Source: Oscillospiraceae bacterium (GTDB lineage: Bacteria; Bacillota_A; Clostridia; Oscillospirales; Ruminococcaceae). Taken from it: DNA of 5,647 bases. The position numbers and the translations under genes are program-made. The DNA lies in contig JAGDDO010000061.1 in NCBI GenBank assembly GCA_017848205.1, forward strand, positions 1 through 5,647, given 5' to 3'. The stretch's first letter is position 1; every line of letters starts with the position of its first letter. This document shows, piece after piece, positions 1 to 4,742 of this stretch. The notes under the pieces are model-generated. The model was not told the DNA's origin. It saw nothing but the letters and a program-made list of their open reading frames with translations, and searched no databases.

Positions 1-1
1 A

Positions 2-280
2 GGCACTACAACTGCAGAAGTTACAGCATCTGAAACAACAGCAGTAACAACTACAGTTACAGAAGCAGCAACTGCAGAAACAACAAGTGAAGTAACAGAA
101 GCAGAAGTTACACCAGCTGCAACACTTCCTGCACTCCCGGAGATCACACTTCCTGTAGTTACAACTGAAAAGCTCATGGAAGATGTTACAGAACCAGCTG
201 TAACAGAAGCAGTTACAACAACAGAAGCAGTTACACCAGCAGAGGTAACAACACCTGCAGTAACTGAAGAAACAAAGACA
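2..280 (+). repeat. Low-complexity Thr/Glu/Ala/Val linker-coding repeat
   Basis: About 280 bp made mostly of ACA, GCA, GAA and GTT/GTA codons encode a linker of about 93 residues with the recurring theme TEAVT. The clearest exact unit is AACAGAAGCAGTTACA, present at 202-217 and 220-235 (period 18 bp, six residues). Such linkers are flexible, often glycosylated spacers between modules of extracellular ruminococcal proteins. The tract begins before the window and is a likely place for replication-slippage length variation. Confidence 0.85.
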
Positions 281-1183
281 GATCTTGAAAAGATCAGAGA
301 GATCGTTATCAACGAACCTGAAAAGGTAAGAAAGGAAGTCCGCGAAGCCGATAAGATCAGCATAGACGGTGAAGAGATAAAACTCTCACTTGAAGACAAG
401 ATGTTCTTCCAGGGAACAGAATCATTCGATTACCCGGTAAGACTCAAGGATTTCAACGCTGAAAAGGCATTCTTCGACTACGCTGGATTCGGCTTCGAAC
501 TCCCTGAAGGCTTCACAGTTGATCCTGAATCATTAAGCACTGATCTTAATGGCAACATCAAGTTCTACGCTCCTGACAGCCTCGAAGCTCTTGCACTTGC
601 AGCAAAGACAGGCTACACAGCAAACGGCGGCTACGTAGTATTCCGCGGAGTTGAAACAAGAAACCTTGATCCTGACGCTGTACTCTTCACAGTAAAGGTA
701 AAGGTAGCAGATACATTAAATGTATGCGTAAGCAGGATCGGCGTTTCCGCACTCTACGGAAGACTTACAGAAAACTCTAAGTTTGTAGAAGACGGAAAGG
801 TTGAACCGCACTTAGCATTCATCGACAACGGCGCAGGCGAACAGCTCTATACAAAGGCTGATTCAGGTGTCCGCATGGGCGTTAAGGGTGACGTAAACCT
901 CGACGGCAGAGTAAGCCAGGTAGACGCAACAATAATACTCCGTGAGATCCTTTCAATCGAAGTAGTTAAGGAGTCACTCCTTGCTGACAACATCAACATA
1001 CATGATGGAACAGCAGAAGAAGCAGTAGCACTTTCACACTTCTTAGGCAACGTAAACCAGAGCCCGAACGGCCTCTTCACACAGATCGATGCAACAAGTA
1101 TTCTCAGAGGTATTCTCGAAAGAGATGTAAACAATACAGGAATTGTTACAGAAGAGATCTGGAAGAAAGTAACCAATAAGTAA
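2..1183 (+). CDS. Dockerin-containing secreted protein with Thr-rich stalk (5' end missing)
   Basis: The frame is open from the first bases of the window, so the start codon lies upstream; the ATG at 176 is internal, has no ribosome binding site and sits inside the linker. The 393 residues seen fall into four parts. Residues 1-93 are a low-complexity Thr/Glu/Ala/Val stalk. Residues 94-140 are charged and probably helical. Residues about 141-285 are beta-rich and resemble a cohesin fold, with a typical closing strand (VLFTVKVKV). Residues 296-393 hold a dockerin: a complete calcium loop at 297-308 (Asp297, Asn299, Asp301, Asp308, followed by ATIILREIL), then a second at 350-363 with Asn350 in place of the first Asp and a two-residue insertion before Asp363 (ATSILRGIL). 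Dockerins bind cohesins in cellulosome scaffolds, so this protein probably sits in an extracellular or cell-surface complex. No catalytic domain is visible here; one could lie upstream. The dockerin call is firm, the cohesin-like call tentative. Confidence 0.9.
   Translation, partial: GTTTAEVTASETTAVTTTVTEAATAETTSEVTEAEVTPAATLPALPEITLPVVTTEKLMEDVTEPAVTEAVTTTEAVTPAEVTTPAVTEETKTDLEKIREIVINEPEKVRKEVREADKISIDGEEIKLSLEDKMFFQGTESFDYPVRLKDFNAEKAFFDYAGFGFELPEGFTVDPESLSTDLNGNIKFYAPDSLEALALAAKTGYTANGGYVVFRGVETRNLDPDAVLFTVKVKVADTLNVCVSRIGVSALYGRLTENSKFVEDGKVEPHLAFIDNGAGEQLYTKADSGVRMGVKGDVNLDGRVSQVDATIILREILSIEVVKESLLADNINIHDGTAEEAVALSHFLGNVNQSPNGLFTQIDATSILRGILERDVNNTGIVTEEIWKKVTNK
890..1180 (+). other. 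Dockerin module (region within the CDS)
   Basis: Two duplicated F-hand segments are visible. The first has the full pattern D-x-N-x-D-G-x-V-x-x-x-D. The second reads N-V-N-Q-S-P-N-G and reaches its final Asp two residues late. Each loop is followed by a similar helix (ATIILREIL and ATSILRGIL). The linker between them is long, about 40 residues. Known of the family: the two calcium-binding loops and helices form the cohesin-binding surface. The altered second loop suggests weaker or absent calcium binding there, or a divergent dockerin subgroup. Confidence 0.85.
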
Positions 1184-1226
1184 TTTTCGATTCCACCAGA
1201 TAAACAGAGGATAAATATTGATCCGG

Positions 1227-1262
1227 AAAGCCGGCCGTCTCACATGAGGCGGCTGACTTTTT
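1227..1262 (+). terminator. Intrinsic terminator of the dockerin gene
   Basis: A 15-bp stem (1227-1241 with 1246-1260, two G-T wobbles and one A-C mismatch) closes on the tetraloop ACAT. The right arm runs into a five-T tract at 1258-1262. It starts 43 bp after the stop codon, so transcription of the dockerin gene very likely ends here. Confidence 0.88.
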
Positions 1263-1277
1263 GTGTGTACATACTGT

Positions 1278-1307
1278 CCATGCCGGTCCGGAAGGGACTG
1301 CACATGG
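1278..1307 (+). other. Secondary hairpin downstream of the terminator
   Basis: CCATG at 1278-1282 pairs with CATGG at 1303-1307, and CGGTCC at 1284-1289 pairs with GGACTG at 1295-1300 around the loop GGAAG, with a small internal loop between the two helices. TTTT follows directly (1308-1311). It may be a weak backup terminator. CTGTCC at 1274-1279 could alternatively pair with GGACAG at 1319-1324. Confidence 0.4.
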
Positions 1308-1341
1308 TTTTAATAGTCGGACAGAAGGAATGTGTTGTGTC

Positions 1342-1364
1342 AGTTTTGTAATTATGACAAAACT
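1342..1364. promoter_or_regulatory. 23-bp palindrome, operator candidate (Fur/PerR-like box)
   Basis: AGTTTTGT at 1342-1349 and ACAAAACT at 1357-1364 are perfect inverted repeats, and the centre (1350-1356) also pairs except for one position, so 10 of 11 position pairs match. The core TTGTAATTATGACAA (1346-1360) has the 7-1-7 layout of Fur-family operators and matches the PerR consensus TTATAATNATTATAA at all but three specified positions. It lies about 170 bp upstream of the mapped -35 element, so a role for the next gene would need an additional promoter or long-range action. Confidence 0.35.
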
Positions 1365-1437
1365 TTTAAAAACCGATAAAATCAGCTTTAAAAAACAACA
1401 TTTATTCAGATTGTGATTTCTGAACAAAATTTTATGG

Positions 1438-1452
1438 TTCGTATAATACGAA
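1438..1452. promoter_or_regulatory. Perfect 7-1-7 palindrome overlapping a TATAAT
   Basis: TTCGTAT-A-ATACGAA is a perfect 7-bp inverted repeat around one base, and it contains TATAAT at 1442-1447. This could be a repressor site over a -10 box, but the matching -35 region is poor (TTCTGA at 1418-1423, spacer 18), so an active promoter here is uncertain. Confidence 0.3.
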
Positions 1453-1532
1453 TATGCCTAAAATTTCTCCTTGATTTCACATATTTGTGACAAGAAACAA
1501 CAATATGGACTGATTTCCGTATTGTTTAAAAC

Positions 1533-1561
1533 TTGACAAAAGAAATAAAATCAATTAAAAT
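1533..1561 (+). promoter_or_regulatory. Sigma-A type promoter for the PHP-like gene
   Basis: Consensus -35 TTGACA (1533-1538) is followed after exactly 17 bp by TAAAAT (1556-1561), one mismatch from the -10 consensus. Transcription would start near 1568, giving a leader of about 75 nt. A perfect TATAAT at 1561-1566 overlaps but is 22 bp from the -35, so it is the less likely -10. Confidence 0.7.
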
Positions 1562-1626
1562 ATAATAAGCTGATTATGTACATACGTGTCATACAATTAT
1601 GAATTAATTTCCAATAAAATTTTCCG

Positions 1627-1632
1627 AGGAGG
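1627..1632 (+). promoter_or_regulatory. Ribosome binding site fixing the PHP-like gene start
   Basis: AGGAGG lies 10 nt before the ATG at 1643. The longer in-frame reading from GTG at 1586 has no such site, would place this site inside the coding region, and would put 19 unrelated residues before the family's usual N-terminal strand and DxH motif. The start is therefore set at 1643. Confidence 0.85.
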
Positions 1633-1642
1633 TCTGCAATTT

Positions 1643-2518
1643 ATGAATGGATACGTTGACTTTCATTCCCGGGTTCTTCCGAATGCTGATGTAGAGAACA
1701 TGGAAGAAGAACTTGACAGATGCGTTGATATTCTTAAAATTCTGCACAAAGCTAAGATCAAGACCGTAGTAGCTACACCATACTTTAATTCCGTTGATTC
1801 GAATGTTCCGAAGTTCCTTGCTGAACGTGAGGAAGCAATGGCAAAATTAAATGAAAAGATAAAGGGAATGTCCCTTCCGCGTATAATTCCGGGTGCTGAA
1901 GTGCTTTTCACAACATCACTTCTGGATATAGATACCACAAAGCTCTGCGTGGGCAATACCAATTACATCATGCTCTCTCTTCCTTACCAGGAATACAGCG
2001 ACATGGTTATCGAGACTCTTCAGAAACTCATCATTTCCAAGAACCTCTGCCCGATAATCGCACACATCGAAAAATACTATCCTGAGTTCTACACCATGGA
2101 ACAGCTTGAGAAGATCTCACAGCTCGGTGTTATCATGCAGCTCAGCTGTGATGCTATGATAAACCGTACAACAAGAAAGGCTGCTCTTGAGCTTCTTTCA
2201 AAGAATGTCGTTCAGATAATCGGTTCAAACGACATCACAAAGCAGAACGTTCATCGGACAGCTCTGGAAACGGCCATGGATGTGCTCAACAAGGACGTTT
2301 CAAGCTACGCAGCTATCGATGTTTTACAGAAGGATCTCCGCGACATTCACATTGCCGATTTCAAGGCAGGTGCCAATGAAGCCATTTCACCTTCACCGCA
2401 GTATGCAGATGCGATCAGGATCATGAGATATCATCTTCCGCTCGGAAAGTACAAGCAGATCAAGAACAATGCCGGCATGATCATCTCAAACGCCAATATA
2501 AAAGATATCATGTGTTAA
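1643..2518 (+). CDS. CpsB/CapC-like PHP-domain protein, probably catalytically degenerate
   Basis: A 291-residue protein that follows the outline of the CpsB/CapC/YwqE manganese-dependent tyrosine phosphatases, which dephosphorylate capsule or exopolysaccharide regulatory kinases. Family landmarks are recognisable in order: YVDFHSRVLP at 4-13, VVATPYF at 42-48, IIPGAE at 81-86, PIIAHIEKYY at 137-146 and IIGSNDI at 192-198. Most metal or catalytic positions differ from the usual motifs (DIHSHILP, ATPHY, IAHPERY, SDAH): the second His of HxH is Arg10, the ATPH His is Tyr47, HPER has become HIEK at 141-144, and SDAH has become SNDI. His8, Glu86 and His141 remain. This suggests a pseudo-phosphatase with a binding or regulatory role. 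Length exceeds the usual 240-260, with a divergent tail after about 210. No kinase or Wzz-like partner is in the window. It has its own promoter and is separated from the next gene by terminator-like hairpins. Fold assignment is fairly sure; loss of activity is inferred. Confidence 0.85.
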   Translation: MNGYVDFHSRVLPNADVENMEEELDRCVDILKILHKAKIKTVVATPYFNSVDSNVPKFLAEREEAMAKLNEKIKGMSLPRIIPGAEVLFTTSLLDIDTTKLCVGNTNYIMLSLPYQEYSDMVIETLQKLIISKNLCPIIAHIEKYYPEFYTMEQLEKISQLGVIMQLSCDAMINRTTRKAALELLSKNVVQIIGSNDITKQNVHRTALETAMDVLNKDVSSYAAIDVLQKDLRDIHIADFKAGANEAISPSPQYADAIRIMRYHLPLGKYKQIKNNAGMIISNANIKDIMC

Positions 2519-2535
2519 GGAACCGCTGATCAAAT

Positions 2536-2573
2536 CGGAAATCCGGCTTCGCCCCGGATCCGCACGCTGTTTT
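2536..2573 (+). terminator. Hairpin after the PHP-like gene, weak terminator candidate
   Basis: ATCCGG (2541-2546) pairs with CCGGAT (2554-2559), extended by CGG (2536-2538) with CCG (2560-2562) across a two-A bulge. The four-T run at 2570-2573 is 7 nt beyond the stem, so termination would be inefficient unless helped by the stronger hairpin at 2636-2675. Confidence 0.45.
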
Positions 2574-2606
2574 ATTCATAAATCAGTGTTACCTTAAAAT
2601 TAATTC

Positions 2607-2635
2607 TTGAAAATATATTAATATTATAGTAAAAT
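2607..2635 (+). promoter_or_regulatory. Putative promoter just upstream of the leader hairpin
   Basis: TTGAAA (2607-2612) and TAAAAT (2630-2635) are separated by 17 bp. The predicted start near 2642 falls inside the left arm of the following terminator-like stem, which would truncate its outer base pairs. The surroundings are very AT-rich, so chance matches are likely. Confidence 0.45.
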
Positions 2636-2675
2636 ATATAGTGTAGGTCCTGCCGGATCTGCACTATATTTTTTT
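2636..2675 (+). terminator. Strong intrinsic terminator abutting the glycosyltransferase RBS
   Basis: A 15-bp stem with no mismatch (2636-2650 with 2655-2669, two G-T wobbles) closes on the loop TGCC, and the stem end plus tail give seven consecutive T (2669-2675). The AAGGAG ribosome binding site of the next gene starts at the very next base. It may end transcription from the PHP-like gene, or act as an attenuator for the glycosyltransferase operon. Confidence 0.8.
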
Positions 2676-2681
2676 AAGGAG
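2676..2681 (+). promoter_or_regulatory. Ribosome binding site for the GTG start at 2694
   Basis: AAGGAG lies 12 nt before GTG, slightly long. It is contiguous with the T-tract of the upstream hairpin, so RNA structure there could influence access. The next in-frame ATG would be at residue 28, after the conserved first strand of the enzyme, so GTG is the right start. Confidence 0.75.
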
Positions 2682-2693
2682 TTTACGGATAAC

Positions 2694-3662
2694 GTGAAAT
2701 TGCTTTCCATAGTAGTGCCATGCTACAACGAACAGGAAGTACTTCCTTTGTTTTATGACAAGATAACCGAAGTCATGGACGGAATGAAGACCGAAGATCC
2801 CGGACTTGACTATGAACTTGTTTTTATCAATGACGGTTCCCGTGACGCAACTCTTGAGGGACTCAGGAAATATGCACGCGAGGACAGTCGTGTAAGATAC
2901 ATCTCCTTTTCGAGAAATTTCGGAAAGGAAGCGGGAATGTATGCCGGACTCGAAGCTTCAAAGGGTGACTACATAGTTGTAATGGACGCTGATCTCCAGC
3001 ATCCGCCGGAGTTTCTTCCGAAAATGTACGCCTATGTAAAAAGCGGTGAATATGACTGTGCAACGACACGCAGAGTTGACCGTGAAGGTGAATCAAAGAT
3101 AAGAAGCTGGTTCGCGCGGAAATTCTACAAAATAATAAACAGGATCTCGCAGACCGAGATCGTTGACGGAGCCCAGGATTTCAGATTCATGACACGTCAG
3201 ATGGTCGACGCCATTCTGTCGATGAAAGAATACAACCGTTTTTCAAAGGGTATTTTCAGCTGGGTCGGCTTCCGTACAAAGTATATTGAAATAAAGAACG
3301 TTGAACGTGCGGCAGGCACAACAGCCTGGTCCTTCTGGGGACTTTTCAAGTACTCTCTCGAAGGCATTGCAGCGTTCTCGACTGCACCGCTTGCGATCGC
3401 CTCGCTGCTCGGCATAGTTTCATGTGCACTTGCAGTTATTTTCGCACTGGTAACAGTCATCGAGAAGCTCTGCTTCGGAAATGACATCCACGGTTATCCT
3501 ACTATAGTCTGCCTCATTCTTCTTTTAGGAGGACTTCAGCTGTTTACCACAGGTATTCTCGGACAGTATCTTGCCAAGACCTATCTTGAGTGCAAGAAAA
3601 GACCTATCTATCTTGTACAGGAGACCGAGAACGATCTGAAAAAAACGGAGAGTGAGAATTGA
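2694..3662 (+). CDS. Family 2 glycosyltransferase, polyprenyl-phosphate sugar transferase type
   Basis: A 322-residue membrane enzyme of the DPM1/GtrB/CsbB type, which transfers a sugar from a nucleotide donor to polyprenyl phosphate on the cytoplasmic face for later use in wall, teichoic acid or polysaccharide decoration. The GT-A domain runs over residues 1-225: VVPCYNE at 7-13, INDGSRD at 45-51, SRNFGKE at 73-79, the DxD-type metal site DADLQHPPE at 98-106, GAQDFR at 159-164, and RF..G.F.WVGF at 182-193. Two membrane helices follow (about 231-256 and 269-293), then the family tail with GQYL and Y.E.K.RP. Length is normal. The R-x-x-G-x-x-K-W motif reads ERAAGTTAW at 204-212, with Ala211 in place of the common Lys. 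Its stop overlaps the next start by 4 bp, so the two products are made together. Family is sure; sugar and acceptor are unknown. Confidence 0.93.
   Translation: MKLLSIVVPCYNEQEVLPLFYDKITEVMDGMKTEDPGLDYELVFINDGSRDATLEGLRKYAREDSRVRYISFSRNFGKEAGMYAGLEASKGDYIVVMDADLQHPPEFLPKMYAYVKSGEYDCATTRRVDREGESKIRSWFARKFYKIINRISQTEIVDGAQDFRFMTRQMVDAILSMKEYNRFSKGIFSWVGFRTKYIEIKNVERAAGTTAWSFWGLFKYSLEGIAAFSTAPLAIASLLGIVSCALAVIFALVTVIEKLCFGNDIHGYPTIVCLILLLGGLQLFTTGILGQYLAKTYLECKKRPIYLVQETENDLKKTESEN
3647..3661 (+). promoter_or_regulatory. RBS and TTG start with a 4-bp stop/start overlap
   Basis: GGAG (3647-3650) lies 8 nt before TTG (3659-3661), and TTGA (3659-3662) joins this start to the upstream TGA stop. An in-frame TGA at 3653-3655 rules out any earlier start, and the only later near candidate (GTG at 3677) would remove the basic residues before the membrane segment. 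This points to translational coupling. Confidence 0.75.
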
Positions 3663-4669
3663 GCAGAAATATCCGGGTGATATTCATTATACTCTCCCTG
3701 ATCTTTATCATTTTCACATACCAGGTAGTAAAGTTTTACTGGGATGAAAACCGCGTGCTTGTGAAGGACGATCCCGAGACACTGACAGTCAGTGATCTCG
3801 GAGGTGATTATTACAGCTTTGCGCAGCGCGGATTTTACGGGGTGAAAGACAGCAGGGGAAAAGTTGTTATCGATGCCCGGTGGAAAAGTGTTGATAAAAT
3901 AGAGGGCGATCACTTCGTGGTGTCGCAGTCCACTGTCCGCGGTGAGCGGTTCGGCATAATCGACAACGCTGAAAATGTCATTGTTCCATTTATCTACACG
4001 CATTTTGAGAAATATCATTCCGAGATGCTCTGTGCGGAAACGGAACGCGAAAAATACGTTCTGTTCGATTTCAGCGGAAAGGTTCTGACCGATATGGAAT
4101 GGGACAGAATATCCAAGAACTATCCCACAAAGCCGCTGACTGAGCAGGGCAATTATATACAGCTCGAAAAGGACGAAGACCTTTACCGTATAACTGAAGA
4201 CAGTGAAGGCCGCCTGATTGTGAGCGACATAAGAATGTACAAGCCGCTTTTCGGCGAGAAACGGCTCGTCAAAGTAAAGAACACTGCCGTATCTCCGGGA
4301 CTGACTGAAACGGTTTTACTCTACAGTGAACTGTTTGACCGCTCGGTCGAATACATCGGATCGCTGTTCAACAACGACAGTACCGGAGTGAAAAATCTTG
4401 CCTGGAGCGATAATTACAAAGATCTTCTTCTTGAAGGACTTAATCTCAGGGGAGGAGAACTTACAGGACTGGACGTTCCGGTGCCGGAAATAACCGATGC
4501 AGATGACGGCTCGGTGACCTACGTGTGCCATGCAGCCATGAGCTACAAATCGCCGGAGGAAGACGGTACCTATACAAGACCGCGCAGCCTGACAATGGAC
4601 ATCCACTTTAAGAAACGCCAGAACGGAAAACTTGCGGTGACAAAGGTCTACGCAAGCCGTAAGGACTGA
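3659..4669 (+). CDS. Membrane-anchored WG-repeat protein of unknown function
   Basis: A 336-residue protein beginning with SRNIR and a strongly hydrophobic segment at 7-24 without a clear cleavage site, so probably an N-terminal anchor with the rest outside the membrane. Residues about 58-155 contain two to three degenerate WG-type beta repeats: [21 protein letters not shown] (57-78, shown here with its repeat hallmarks G-F-Y-G, D-x-x-G-K-V-V-I and a W), then [17 protein letters not shown] (97-113) and [19 protein letters not shown] (133-151). The repeat scheme is aromatic-G, then D-x-x-G-K-V-I, then an aromatic and a short turn. Residues 160-336 have no motif I recognise; they are charged and probably alpha/beta. 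It is coupled to the glycosyltransferase by a 4-bp overlap, so it may act with it, for instance as an accessory factor or acceptor at the membrane; this is inference from position only. WG repeats are mostly uncharacterised. The coding call is sure, the repeat call fairly sure, the role open. Confidence 0.85.
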   Translation: MSRNIRVIFIILSLIFIIFTYQVVKFYWDENRVLVKDDPETLTVSDLGGDYYSFAQRGFYGVKDSRGKVVIDARWKSVDKIEGDHFVVSQSTVRGERFGIIDNAENVIVPFIYTHFEKYHSEMLCAETEREKYVLFDFSGKVLTDMEWDRISKNYPTKPLTEQGNYIQLEKDEDLYRITEDSEGRLIVSDIRMYKPLFGEKRLVKVKNTAVSPGLTETVLLYSELFDRSVEYIGSLFNNDSTGVKNLAWSDNYKDLLLEGLNLRGGELTGLDVPVPEITDADDGSVTYVCHAAMSYKSPEEDGTYTRPRSLTMDIHFKKRQNGKLAVTKVYASRKD

Positions 4670-4676
4670 TATTGCC

Positions 4677-4707
4677 CACGGAAACACTGAACCAGCTGTT
4701 TTCTGTG
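4677..4707 (+). other. Hairpin in the metK leader
   Basis: CACGGAAACA (4677-4686) pairs with TGTTTTCTGTG (4697-4707) with one bulged T and one wobble; inside it CTG (4687-4689) pairs with CAG (4693-4695). No T-tract follows, so it is not a standard terminator. It could reduce read-through or stabilise the metK mRNA. The 73-bp gap is too short for a full SAM-I riboswitch, and I see none of its conserved segments. Confidence 0.4.
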
Positions 4708-4730
4708 TGATGATATACCAAAATAATAAC

Positions 4731-4735
4731 GGAGG
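4731..4735 (+). promoter_or_regulatory. Ribosome binding site of metK
   Basis: GGAGG lies 7 nt before the ATG at 4743, a strong site that fixes the start. I see no clear -35/-10 pair in the gap, so metK may be read from upstream or from a weak promoter inside the preceding gene. Confidence 0.8.
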
Positions 4736-4742
4736 AAGAAAT

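Larger units (their letters stand above)
1263..1642. other. Intergenic region with regulatory elements, no gene found
   Basis: About 380 bp of AT-rich DNA between the terminator of the dockerin gene and the start of the PHP-like gene. I see no convincing coding region on either strand: the only + strand frame is a 35-codon stretch overlapping the terminator. It contains a secondary hairpin (1278-1307), a 23-bp palindrome (1342-1364), a 15-bp palindrome (1438-1452), a small TTGT-G-ACAA palindrome at 1485-1493 and the promoter at 1533-1561. I recognise no riboswitch class. Confidence 0.7.

Noticed and set aside
2..280. CRISPR-like or satellite repeat
   Set aside because: The repetition follows codon phase and encodes a Thr-rich linker; there are no regular unique spacers.
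1244..1351. 35-codon + strand reading frame
   Set aside because: It begins inside the terminator hairpin, has no ribosome binding site and shows no recognisable protein feature.
847..1427. Overlapping reverse-strand reading frames across the dockerin end and the gap
   Set aside because: They oppose a clear coding region and its terminator, and their products look like antisense translations without domain features.
1485..1493. Small palindrome TTGT-G-ACAA
   Set aside because: Only nine bases long in AT-rich DNA, so easily due to chance, although it echoes the ends of the palindrome at 1342-1364.
1561..1566. TATAAT as the -10 of the PHP-like gene promoter
   Set aside because: It is a perfect hexamer but 22 bp from the TTGACA, while the overlapping TAAAAT has the ideal 17-bp spacing.
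1586..1642. N-terminal extension of the PHP-like protein from GTG at 1586
   Set aside because: No ribosome binding site precedes it, the strong AGGAGG at 1627-1632 would fall inside the coding region, and the 19 extra residues precede the family's usual start.
4670..4742. SAM riboswitch before metK
   Set aside because: The gap is too short for SAM-I and shows only a simple hairpin with none of the conserved segments.
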